This document shows positions 23,503-31,647 of a stretch of 36,875 nucleotides of DNA, in pieces (the first letter of the stretch is position 1; each line of letters opens with the position of its first letter). The stretch comes from an uncultured Verrucomicrobia subdivision 3 bacterium (GTDB lineage: Bacteria > Verrucomicrobiota > Verrucomicrobiia > Limisphaerales > UBA8199): assembly GCA_903913865.1 (NCBI GenBank), contig CAIWMU010000128.1, positions 1 through 36,875 of the forward strand. Reading direction: 5' to 3'. The translations under genes and the position numbers were made by a program. The notes under the pieces are model-generated. The model was not told the origin of the DNA. It was given only the letters and a program-made list of their open reading frames with translations, and ran no database searches.

Positions 23503-24363
23503 TCAGGCCCGGTATGCGGGGATATCCAGGGTCTGGCGCCAGCTGGAATCGGCGCTTTTGGCCACCCAGAAAGCCTCACAAAGGCTGATGATGGGGCAGC
23601 CATTCCGCCATTGACCGTTCTCGAACGGATAGAGGACGTAGCTCTGCCGGTCCCGGTCAAACAGGTGGATCACATCCCCATCGGCGACTGGGAACATGAG
23701 ATCCTCCTGAAGACGTCCAAAGCGTGGGACCAAGGAGCTGCGGACGGAGAACCCGGCCGGGAGGACTGTCGTAAAGTCCCCCTCCTCGACTTCGCCGAGG
23801 AAGCTGATGGTCCGATAATCGTGTGTTGGGTTGAAGAAGATGGCACCTTCACCCGGCTCCAGCCGTTCGGTGGGGTGGGTCCATCTTCCACGGGCAACGC
23901 CGTTGTCGTTGATCCGCGCAAGGCGGGTGTCAAAACGGCTGAGGGTTGTCCCATCCGGCCAGCCCCTGAGCAGGTCTTCCACAGAGCCACCCCCGACAAA
24001 CGGGTTGGCGATCATTGAGATTCCAGGAGGAACCACGGTGGAGGCGTAGCCGAGGACGGCCGTCGAGGGTGTTTCGTCAGCGATAACCCTGTAAAAGCGG
24101 TGGTTGAACTTGAAGGCCTCGGAATCGACAAACTCAAGCTGGACCTGCTCTGCGGTCCCGGCCCCGATGGGATGCCAGGCCTGCAGGTCCGTCGAGGCTT
24201 GGACCAGGTATTCCGCACCCAGTGGAAGCTCCATGTCGAACCGTACCGGGCCGTTGCGGAGGCGTTGGATGTTCTTGATGTCGGCAGGGACGAACATGCC
24301 AGCTCGATTTTCAGGCACCACCAAGGTTGCCTCATCCGTCAAAAAGGTCGTTTGCATGTTCAT
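23503..24363 (-). CDS. hypothetical protein with verrucomicrobial-type beta domains
   Basis: A 286-aa protein. Residues about 40-95 carry the pattern AEYLVQASTDLQAWHPIG ... FVDSEAFKFNHRFYRV, a signature I associate with C-terminal beta-sandwich modules of Verrucomicrobia surface proteins. The second half (PPGISMIANPFVGGGSVEDL ... LEPGEGAIFF ... FSVRSSLVP) resembles another beta-rich module found in the same group. There is no N-terminal signal peptide, which is odd for such domains, so it may be cytosolic or exported in another way. Its ATG at 24363 is divergent from the sulfatase start, 122 bp away. Confidence 0.75.
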   Translation of the reverse strand: MNMQTTFLTDEATLVVPENRAGMFVPADIKNIQRLRNGPVRFDMELPLGAEYLVQASTDLQAWHPIGAGTAEQVQLEFVDSEAFKFNHRFYRVIADETPSTAVLGYASTVVPPGISMIANPFVGGGSVEDLLRGWPDGTTLSRFDTRLARINDNGVARGRWTHPTERLEPGEGAIFFNPTHDYRTISFLGEVEEGDFTTVLPAGFSVRSSLVPRFGRLQEDLMFPVADGDVIHLFDRDRQSYVLYPFENGQWRNGCPIISLCEAFWVAKSADSSWRQTLDIPAYRA

Positions 24364-24485
24364 ATTATCGAGTTCTTATTCTTTTTGGCATCGTTGCAAG
24401 TGGCCAACATAGCATATTATCGGCCAAATTCGATTTTCCCTTAAGTGGAACGTGCAAATCAGGCTGTATTTGCTAGGCTGCCCCC

Positions 24486-25895
24486 ATGAAAATGCCCTGG
24501 ATCCTTGGGTTTTTGACCATCCTCGCCCTCAATGGGGTGGCTTTTGCCACCGCCCCCACCCCTCCGAACATCCTCTTTATTCTCATTGATGATCTGGGCT
24601 GGGCTGATGTGGGATGCTTCGGGAGCCGCTACTACAAGACCCCGGCCGTGGACCACCTGGCCGCCCAGGGGATGAAGTTTACGCAGGCCTATGCGGCTTG
24701 CGCGGTCTGTTCCCCGACCCGGGCCGCCATCCTCACGGGCAAGGCCCCGGCCCGGCTGCACATTACTGACTGGATTGCGGGTGAGGGGGCACCGAAGAAC
24801 AGCCGGTTTCTCATACCGGACTGGCAGCAGAATCTGCCATTGGAGGAAACGACTCTGGCTGAGGCACTTAAGGATCGGGGTTATGCCACTGGTCACATCG
24901 GAAAATGGCACCTCGGTGGTGCCGCTTTTTCCCCAAAGAACCACGGGTTCGATCTCAATGTTGCCGGAGGAGATATCGGGCATCCTGCCTCTTATTTCTG
25001 GCCTTACGGCAAGGAGGGTGCCTCCCACCGGGTACCCGGGCTGGCTGAGCGGGGCGGCCGGGAGGGGGAATATTTGACCGATCAACTCACTGATGAGGCG
25101 ATAAAGTTCATCCAGGACCACCGGAATGGCCCTTTTTACCTCCAACTCTGGCATTACACGGTGCATAGCCCCCTTATGGGAAAGGCCGGTTTGGTCGATG
25201 AGTTTGAGAGGCAGCCCGGCTCAAACGGGCAGAGCAACGCCGTCTATGCCGCCATGGTGCGGTCCATGGATGACAGCATCGGGCGGATTCTGAACACCCT
25301 GGAGGACCTGCACCTTTCGGACCATACCATCGTGGTGTTCACATCGGATAACGGCGGTGCCGTTCATTTCGGCAAGCCACCGGCCACATCGAATCTCCCC
25401 CTGCGCTCCGGCAAGGGCTTTGCCTACGAGGGAGGTCTCAGGGTACCCCTCCTGCTCAAGGTGCCGGGGGTGACACAACCGGGAACCACCTGCACGGAGC
25501 CGGTCATCAGCTGCGATTTCTTTCCAACCCTGCTTGAGTTGGCGGGCGCTCCCGCAGCCGTCCGGAGAAAGGGCGTGGACGGCACCAGCCTGGTGCCCCT
25601 CCTGCGGGGAAAGAAGGCTCTGCCCCATCGCGCCCTCTGCTGGCATTATCCCCATTACTGGAATAGTGGGGCAGTCTCCCCGTATAGCGTCATTCGGGAG
25701 GACTCATGGAAGCTCATCCGGTTCTACGAAAGTGGCAGGGAGGAGCTTTACAACCTGGCTGCCGATCCATCCGAGCAGCGGGACATCGCACCCGCCGAAC
25801 CGGCCAGACTTCGCAAACTGGGCAGGAAACTGGATACCTGGCTCAGGGAAACCGGCGCACAACTGCCGGTGGAACGTCAAAAACCCGGCAATTGA
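24486..25895 (+). CDS. exported S1-family sulfatase
   Basis: A 469-aa arylsulfatase-type enzyme that removes sulfate esters from substrates such as sulfated polysaccharides. The signal peptide is MKMPWILGFLTILALNGVAFA. The metal-binding aspartates are in FILIDDLGW (D35, D36). CSPTR at 75-79 is the site converted to formylglycine by the maturase. GHIGKWHLGG and FTSDNGG are further family motifs. Length is normal. The start is supported by the compact signal peptide. No maturase is in the window. It pairs logically with the nearby glycosidase. Confidence 0.93.
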   Translation: MKMPWILGFLTILALNGVAFATAPTPPNILFILIDDLGWADVGCFGSRYYKTPAVDHLAAQGMKFTQAYAACAVCSPTRAAILTGKAPARLHITDWIAGEGAPKNSRFLIPDWQQNLPLEETTLAEALKDRGYATGHIGKWHLGGAAFSPKNHGFDLNVAGGDIGHPASYFWPYGKEGASHRVPGLAERGGREGEYLTDQLTDEAIKFIQDHRNGPFYLQLWHYTVHSPLMGKAGLVDEFERQPGSNGQSNAVYAAMVRSMDDSIGRILNTLEDLHLSDHTIVVFTSDNGGAVHFGKPPATSNLPLRSGKGFAYEGGLRVPLLLKVPGVTQPGTTCTEPVISCDFFPTLLELAGAPAAVRRKGVDGTSLVPLLRGKKALPHRALCWHYPHYWNSGAVSPYSVIREDSWKLIRFYESGREELYNLAADPSEQRDIAPAEPARLRKLGRKLDTWLRETGAQLPVERQKPGN

Positions 25896-25913
25896 TCAGT
25901 GCCGCCCATCCCG

Positions 25914-26042
25914 GCACCAAAGGTGCGAACCATACCAGCCTGGGGTGGAACCTCAGGAAATCAGGCACCGAGACAATTCGAGGACTGAAGGTCCGGCATT
26001 ATCCGATCGGGCCGTTAAGGGACCAGACCGGGCCTTCAGCCC
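25914..26042. repeat. REP-like array of four short hairpins
   Basis: In order: GCACC-AAA-GGTGC (25914-25926), CCTGGGGT-GGA-ACCTCAGG (25939-25957, one G-T pair), GGAC-TGAAG-GTCC (25982-25994) and GGGC-CTTCA-GCCC (26030-26042). Regularly spaced small palindromes between genes, with phrases such as CATACCAGCCTGGGGTG, look like a dispersed intergenic repeat of this genome. A genome-wide search would be needed to confirm that. Confidence 0.45.
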
Positions 26043-26124
26043 TCCGGAGCGCCACCCGCGCCAGACCGGCCAGCACGCCTGCCTTAGCGCGGCACCCTCG
26101 TCAAAGTTTTTTCTGACTATTTTT

Positions 26125-26158
26125 GGCTGTGTCAGCCGTTGTCACACCCTTTGTGTGA
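26125..26158. promoter_or_regulatory. two adjacent palindromes in the cas upstream region
   Basis: GGCTG-TGT-CAGCC at 26125-26137 and TCACAC-CCTTT-GTGTGA at 26142-26158 are perfect inverted repeats separated by 4 bp, about 150-180 bp before cas3. They could be operators or a terminator for readthrough from the sulfatase side. The first is preceded, not followed, by a T-rich run, which fits a plus-strand terminator poorly. Confidence 0.35.
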
Positions 26159-26304
26159 AGATTCCTCACCATGACTGCGTCCAAATCTCGTTATTCGGAA
26201 GCCAATTCGAAGGTTTTGATATGGTTTGCAAGCCCGCATGAACAAATATTTTGACTGCCAGCTCGACATGATTCAGGTCTGTCATATTCTTTAGCCAGCA
26301 TCCA

Positions 26305-28929
26305 ATGGAAACTTTCGGGGGTCATTGCTGGGCGAAAACAACAGGGGAAGGCCTTCCAGGCATCTCCGTCGAGGACCACTGCACAAATGTGGGTTCCGTT
26401 GCGCAGGCGTTGATTGACGCCCTCCCTGCCCGGGTGAGGGCCATCCTCCCTCCTGGCAGTGCCACACTTGCCGCCCTGCACGACATTGGAAAAATCACCC
26501 TCGGCTTTCAGGCCAAATGCCCTGCCTGGCTCAACGCCGCCCCAATAACCCCTGAAGATCGCCTGACCGCCGCTTACTCCGTCTCGGACCACGCTCTCGT
26601 CAGCCAGATCCATATCCAGCCCCTGCTGAAGGCGACTGGTGCCCAGATCTGGGCCGTGGCCGTGGGGGCACACCACGGGCGCCCCAAGGGCCGAAGCCCC
26701 AACCTGAACGGGAAGCCCGAGGCCCTGCGAGCGCAGGCCGAAGACGCACGCCGGGAAGTCCTGTCCCGGCTGATCTCCCTCTTTGGCCAACTCCCAACCC
26801 AACCCCCTGATGAACAACGGTTTGGCGCATCGCTCTCCGACCTTTGGCTTTTGTCCGGTCTCATCACAGTGGCCGATTGGGTCGGGTCCAATGAGGAGTT
26901 CTTTTCCCCTGCCGCAGGAGTCGAACCCGCTGAGAGCCGGCGCCTGGCAGCCTCCGCCCTCGCCCGGATTGGCTGGCCCGGTGGATCCCTGCGCCAGACG
27001 ACCTTCCAGGAGGCGTTTTCCTTCCCCCCAAACACCGTTCAGGCAGCGGTCCTGGAAGCCGCTGCAACCCCCGGCTTGATCATTGTTGAGGCCCCCATGG
27101 GCTGCGGGAAGACAGAAGCCGCGCTGCATGCCGCCCAGCAGTTGATCGTCTCAGGGCAAAACAGGGGGCTTTACTTCGCCCTCCCCACCCAGGTCACCAG
27201 CAATCGCATTCACAAACGCATTGCCCGATTCCTGGGATCCACGCTCCAGGACCCTGCAACCCTGCGCCTGGCCCACTCCCACGCCTGGCTGGAGGACGAT
27301 TATGACTTCCGGTTCGAGCCTTCCCACACACCGGCACGAGATCAGGAGGATGACACCCCCCATGCTGATGCCCGGGAGGCCCGATCCTGGTTCGCCTCCG
27401 CCAAGCAGGCCCTGATCGCCCCGTATGGCGTGGGGACCATAGATCAGGCTCTTCAGTCCGTGGTGGCCGTAAAACACTTCTTCGTCCGCAGATTCGCCCT
27501 TGCGGGCAAGGTCGTCGTTCTGGATGAAATCCACTCCTACGACATCTATACAGGCACCCTCGTCGCAGCGCTGGTCCGGGAGTTGATGCACCTCGGCTGC
27601 TCCGTCATCATTCTCAGTGCAACCCTCACTGCGAGACGCCGTCAGGAACTGCTCGAAGCCGCTGGTTCACAGGAGCTTGCCGCGCCAACCAGCTACCCGC
27701 TCATCACCGTCGGCGCTGCGGGGTCCCCCATCCGCCACCTCTGCCCCGCCTGGAGTAAATCGCGAGCCATCACCCTCCGGGTCGGGCCCATTTCTGAGGA
27801 GGAAACCATCGAAACCCTTCTTTCAAGGGCCGAAGCTGGCCAGCATGTCCTTTGGATCCGGAACACCGTCGTTGAAGCCCAGCAGACCTTCCGGGCCATC
27901 CTGGCCACCATGAGGGAGGGCTCCGCCGAAGTCGGCCTCCTCCATAGCCGGTTCCCCTTTCAGCACCGGCAGGACCTTGAGCAGTATTGGCTCACCCGCC
28001 TGGGTCCCTCCCGCCCGGAGGACTCCTCTGGCAGCATTCTTGTGGCCACACAGGTGGTTGAGCAGAGCGTGGATATCGATCTCGACTTCATCGTCTCCGA
28101 CCTCGCCCCGACCGACATGCTCCTCCAGCGCATGGGGCGCCTCTGGCGGCATGACCGCACCGGGCGGAAGGCCAGCCAGCCGGAATTTTGGATTCGCCTG
28201 CCAAACCTCCCCGCGAACGGCACCGCCACCGCCCTGAAGCAGGCCATTGGCCGCAGCGCGAGAGTCTATGCCCCTTACGTCCTGCTCCGGTCCGCAGTCG
28301 TCTTTGCCGGCAGAACATCCATATCCCTCCCTGATGACATCCGCCCCCTGCTGGAAGCCACCTATGCAGAACCCACTGCCACCAACCCGGCACCCGTCGC
28401 CTGGCAGGAACTCCACACCTCCCTCCAGAAGGAAAAGCAGGACCTGACCAGCCACGCCCAAGCCGCCATGCTCCTACTCGGGCGACCGATGGTTCCCGTG
28501 GATGAGCAGTCGGACCAGGCCCTCACCCGCCGGAAAGGTCCACCCACCGTCCCGGTCCTGATTCTCCGCCATCTGACCCCATCCAACATCGCCGCCCACT
28601 GCCAGGTCACAACCCTGGAAGGTAGCACCGCAACCATCTCCGATTACCACTGGTCGATCGCCAGTGCCAAATTCCTGCACCCCTGGCTGGTGCGGGTTCC
28701 CCGGTGGATGGTTCCTCAGGAGGCACCCCGCCCCCTCTGGCTCGCCCTCCATGTCGCACCGGAGGCCGCCTACGCATGCCTCACCGATGATGGCCGGTTG
28801 CTGTTTGGGGATGTGCCCTCCGCAGCCGCATACCTGCCGCGCCTTGGTGTTTTTTCAGATCAACCAAACAAATCCCCCCAACCGGAAATCCAACCCTGGA
28901 GTGAAAACGACGATGAATTTGACAACTGA
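26305..28929 (+). CDS. cas3: type I-E Cas3 nuclease-helicase
   Basis: An 874-aa effector that nicks and degrades target DNA recruited by Cascade. HD nuclease: H25, the LHDIGK motif (H59, D60) and H123-H124. Helicase: EAPMGCGKTEAA (K269), DEIH at 407-410, a SATL motif, VATQVVEQSVDIDLD, and QRMGRLWRHDR from residue 608. Both domains are complete and in the usual HD-helicase order. It is first in the operon and its end overlaps cse1 by 17 bp. No signal peptide. Confidence 0.97.
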   Translation: METFGGHCWAKTTGEGLPGISVEDHCTNVGSVAQALIDALPARVRAILPPGSATLAALHDIGKITLGFQAKCPAWLNAAPITPEDRLTAAYSVSDHALVSQIHIQPLLKATGAQIWAVAVGAHHGRPKGRSPNLNGKPEALRAQAEDARREVLSRLISLFGQLPTQPPDEQRFGASLSDLWLLSGLITVADWVGSNEEFFSPAAGVEPAESRRLAASALARIGWPGGSLRQTTFQEAFSFPPNTVQAAVLEAAATPGLIIVEAPMGCGKTEAALHAAQQLIVSGQNRGLYFALPTQVTSNRIHKRIARFLGSTLQDPATLRLAHSHAWLEDDYDFRFEPSHTPARDQEDDTPHADAREARSWFASAKQALIAPYGVGTIDQALQSVVAVKHFFVRRFALAGKVVVLDEIHSYDIYTGTLVAALVRELMHLGCSVIILSATLTARRRQELLEAAGSQELAAPTSYPLITVGAAGSPIRHLCPAWSKSRAITLRVGPISEEETIETLLSRAEAGQHVLWIRNTVVEAQQTFRAILATMREGSAEVGLLHSRFPFQHRQDLEQYWLTRLGPSRPEDSSGSILVATQVVEQSVDIDLDFIVSDLAPTDMLLQRMGRLWRHDRTGRKASQPEFWIRLPNLPANGTATALKQAIGRSARVYAPYVLLRSAVVFAGRTSISLPDDIRPLLEATYAEPTATNPAPVAWQELHTSLQKEKQDLTSHAQAAMLLLGRPMVPVDEQSDQALTRRKGPPTVPVLILRHLTPSNIAAHCQVTTLEGSTATISDYHWSIASAKFLHPWLVRVPRWMVPQEAPRPLWLALHVAPEAAYACLTDDGRLLFGDVPSAAAYLPRLGVFSDQPNKSPQPEIQPWSENDDEFDN

Positions 28930-30385
28930 CCCCTGGATCCCGGCCATCCGGCCGGATGGCTCCCGAGCCCTGTTTAGTCTGCAGGACCTCTTTGCACAGG
29001 CCGACCAGCTTCGCGACCTCGCCGCCAAGCCCCACGAGCGCATCGCCCTGATGCGTCTCCTCATCTGCATCACCCAGGCGGCCCTGGATGGCCCGGCAGA
29101 TGAGGATGCCTGGGCCGGGTGCAAACCCCGGATCCAGTCCGCCGTTCACGATTACCTCACCCGACACGCCGCCTCCTTCGAGCTGTTTGGCGATGGCCCC
29201 CGGTTTCTTCAGGTCCCGGGCCTGCTTCCCGCCAACATCGATGCCGAGGGCAACGCCGCCACCAAACTCGATCTCGCCCTCGCCAGCGGCAACAACTCCA
29301 CCCTGTTCGACAACGATGCCGGTTCGGACCGCAGTGTGCCACCCGACCGCGCCGCGTTGAACCTGCTCACCTTCCAATGCTTCTCCCCCGGAGGGCGTAT
29401 CGGTGTCGCACACTGGAATGGGAGGGAGACACCGGGCAAAGGATCCAGCAACCATGCCCCCGGCACACCCTCAAGCATGCTGCACACCCTGATCCTTGGG
29501 CCCTCCCTTCTGAGCACCATCCACCGGAACCTGCTCACCCGGGAGCTTGTCAGGGATGTCTATCCAGCCGGTTGGGGCAAACCTCTCTGGGAACTGCCTG
29601 TGGATTCGGCCACGGCGGCCGGGGCCATCGCGAATGCCACAACCACCTACCTTGGCCGCCTCCTGCCCATGCCCCGGGCCATCCGTGTGGATCAGGAGGG
29701 TCGTTCCATCACCCTCGCCAACGGTCTGGATTACCCCCCATTCCCGGCCTTCCGCGAGGCCACCGCCACCATCATCCAGCGAAAGGATGAGCTTGCCCTC
29801 CTCCCCGCCTCCACGGCACGCAGCCTTTGGCGCCAACTCTCACCCATTACCGTCCGGCGCCGGGCGGGGGCGGAACAACAGGCCGGGCCGCTCGCTCTGG
29901 CACACTCATTGGAGGGAGATTCCATCAGCCTCTGGATCGGGGCCTTTGTGACTGACAAGGCCAAGATCGAGGACGTGGTTGAAGGCACCTACACCATTCC
30001 ATCCACACTGCTCACCGAATTCGGAAGGCTGGCCTATGAAGCCGGTGTGAAACATGCCGAGGAAGTGGAGGGTGCCCTCATTCAAACCGTGAAGACCTGG
30101 GCCTCCGATCTGAAGATCCACAACCCACCCTATGATCGGGCCCGGCATCATTTCTGGACGGCAGTCGAGCAGAGCCTGGCCTCGCTCTTCCAGGCCGCCC
30201 GGGCACTGACACCCCAGGACGGGTTTCCGCAATCCCCCTGGGGTCAGGCTGTTCGCGCAGCCGCTCAGGATGCCTATGATCAGGCCTGCCCCCACCAGAC
30301 ACCCCGGCAGATCCAGGCCTTCGCCCTCGGCCTGCGTCGGCTTCATGCAGCTTTCAAACCATCACAACCCAGCGCAACCAAGTAA
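28913..30385 (+). CDS. casA: Cascade large subunit Cse1 (CasA/Cas8e)
   Basis: A 490-aa subunit that recognises the PAM and recruits Cas3. The start MNLTTDPWIPAIRPDGSRAL is the family N terminus, so I place the ATG at 28913, inside the cas3 end, rather than at an earlier in-frame codon. GDGPRFLQVPGLL near residue 97 and PAGWGKPLWELP near residue 218 are typical of Cse1. Length is close to the E. coli protein (about 500 aa). Followed by cse2 after 7 bp. Confidence 0.95.
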   Translation: MNLTTDPWIPAIRPDGSRALFSLQDLFAQADQLRDLAAKPHERIALMRLLICITQAALDGPADEDAWAGCKPRIQSAVHDYLTRHAASFELFGDGPRFLQVPGLLPANIDAEGNAATKLDLALASGNNSTLFDNDAGSDRSVPPDRAALNLLTFQCFSPGGRIGVAHWNGRETPGKGSSNHAPGTPSSMLHTLILGPSLLSTIHRNLLTRELVRDVYPAGWGKPLWELPVDSATAAGAIANATTTYLGRLLPMPRAIRVDQEGRSITLANGLDYPPFPAFREATATIIQRKDELALLPASTARSLWRQLSPITVRRRAGAEQQAGPLALAHSLEGDSISLWIGAFVTDKAKIEDVVEGTYTIPSTLLTEFGRLAYEAGVKHAEEVEGALIQTVKTWASDLKIHNPPYDRARHHFWTAVEQSLASLFQAARALTPQDGFPQSPWGQAVRAAAQDAYDQACPHQTPRQIQAFALGLRRLHAAFKPSQPSATK

Positions 30386-30392
30386 CAAAAAT

Positions 30393-30938
30393 ATGAGCAT
30401 ATCCCAATCCAGTCCAAAAGAGCGCGCCGCCCGCTTCCTCGGCCGTTTGCGCGCCATCCGAACAGATCGTGGCAAAATGGCCGCCCTCAGGCGCGGCCTG
30501 AGCCCCGCCACCGTCATGACCGCCTGGCCGGTGGTCGCAGACCTCGGTGGCGATATAGGGCCTGCGGGTGAATCCCCGTGGGTCGAGATCGCAGCCCTGT
30601 TCGCCACCCACCCGGACGAATCCAACGCCAGAAACTTCGGCGAGTCCTGTCGGGCCCTGGCTCTGACCTCCTCCACCGACCGAACACTGCCCGAGAGCGA
30701 CCAGCGCCGCTTCCGCCGCCTCCTCGCCTGCGGGGATGTCGCGGATCTCTCAACCCAGCTCCGTTCCTGGGTGCGGCTGGCCTCCAGCAAGGGGGTCAGC
30801 GTCAATTACGAATACCTGCTGGCCGACATCCTCAACTGGCCCAACTATTCCGATGATATCCGGGTCAAATGGGCCAGATCCTTCTGGCAGTCCGGGGAAG
30901 CCCCTGCCGCCTCAAACCCCCAACCCACCACCACATGA
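30393..30938 (+). CDS. casB: Cascade small subunit Cse2 (CasB)
   Basis: A helical, basic protein of 181 aa; in Cascade two copies line the inner face and stabilise the displaced strand. MAALRRGLSPATVMTAWPVV and the terminal NYEYLLADILNWPNYSDDIRVKWARSFW fit the Cse2 family. The ATG at 30393 is preceded by AACAAAAAT with no Shine-Dalgarno; the same string precedes cas7. Its stop overlaps the cas6e start (ATGA). Confidence 0.92.
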   Translation: MSISQSSPKERAARFLGRLRAIRTDRGKMAALRRGLSPATVMTAWPVVADLGGDIGPAGESPWVEIAALFATHPDESNARNFGESCRALALTSSTDRTLPESDQRRFRRLLACGDVADLSTQLRSWVRLASSKGVSVNYEYLLADILNWPNYSDDIRVKWARSFWQSGEAPAASNPQPTTT

Positions 30939-31597
30939 GCACACTCACCACACCCTCCGCAGCCACCCTGCACCTCACTCAGATCCTCCTCCCCTATGAG
31001 GATGCCATACGCCTGCTGCACATTCGTGATTCCTACGATTGGCACCAGCGCATCTGGCAGGCCTTCGGCGGGCGGGAGACCCAGTCCAGGGATTTCATCA
31101 TCCGCGTGGACCAGAAAGAGGAGGCCTTCCGGGTCCTCATCCTCTCCCAATCCCCCCCGTCCAAGCCGGACTGGTGCCCCACCGATTGCTTCGGAACAAA
31201 GCTCATCCCGGAGGATTTCTTCACCCGCAGCGCCTACCGGTTCTCCCTGCTGGCCAATCCCACAAAGAAGCTCCGGGTGGATCTTGCCGATGGTTCCCGG
31301 AAGAAAAACGGCCGCCGTGTCCCCCTCGTCCAGCGGGCCGATCTGGAAGCCTGGATCCTGCGCAAGGCACAGGCCGGGGGCTTCGTGATCAACCCGGATT
31401 CCCTCCGCATCCTTCCCCGGGGCCGGGAGTTCTTCCACAAGGACTCCACCTCCCGGGGCACACACACTGCCGTTGAATTTCAAGGCGAATTGACCGTTGC
31501 CGATCCGGTCCAGTTCAGGCTCACCGTTGCCGCAGGCATCGGTTCCGCCAAAGCCTTCGGTTTCGGCCTGCTCGTCGTTGCCCCTTTGAACTCCTGA
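30935..31597 (+). CDS. cas6e: CRISPR RNA endonuclease Cas6e (CasE)
   Basis: A 220-aa enzyme that cuts the pre-crRNA at the base of each repeat stem and stays on the 3' hairpin. H37 in YDWHQRIWQAFGG aligns with the catalytic histidine (H20) of E. coli CasE in LHQGLWHLF. YRFSLLANPTKKLRV, RVPLVQRADLEAWI and the C-terminal glycine-rich GIGSAKAFGFGLL are all matched. It starts within the cse2 stop. Its place between cse2 and cas7 differs from the E. coli order, where it follows cas5. Confidence 0.94.
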   Translation: MSTLTTPSAATLHLTQILLPYEDAIRLLHIRDSYDWHQRIWQAFGGRETQSRDFIIRVDQKEEAFRVLILSQSPPSKPDWCPTDCFGTKLIPEDFFTRSAYRFSLLANPTKKLRVDLADGSRKKNGRRVPLVQRADLEAWILRKAQAGGFVINPDSLRILPRGREFFHKDSTSRGTHTAVEFQGELTVADPVQFRLTVAAGIGSAKAFGFGLLVVAPLNS

Positions 31598-31647
31598 CCA
31601 AAACAACATCAAACTCTCAACAATTTAGATCTCAACAAAACAAAAAT
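31598..31647 (+). promoter_or_regulatory. G-depleted A/C-rich leader of cas7
   Basis: These 50 bp contain a single G and are rich in A and C, unlike the GC-rich genes around them. They end AACAAAAATATG, the same 12-base string as at the cse2 start. An unstructured leader with no Shine-Dalgarno could raise translation of Cas7, needed in six copies per Cascade. An internal promoter is also possible. Confidence 0.4.

Larger units (their letters stand above)
25896..26304. other. 409-bp intergenic region upstream of the cas operon
   Basis: No credible gene is present. The left half (25914-26042) is a GC-rich run of four small hairpins. The right half (26100-26304) is AT-rich and should hold the cas promoter; two perfect palindromes stand at 26125-26158. 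I could not settle on a -35/-10 pair. Confidence 0.5.

Noticed and set aside
24380-24405. Possible sigma-54 promoter (TTGGCATCGTTGCAAG)
   Set aside because: Only 7 bp separate the GG and GC elements instead of the required 10.
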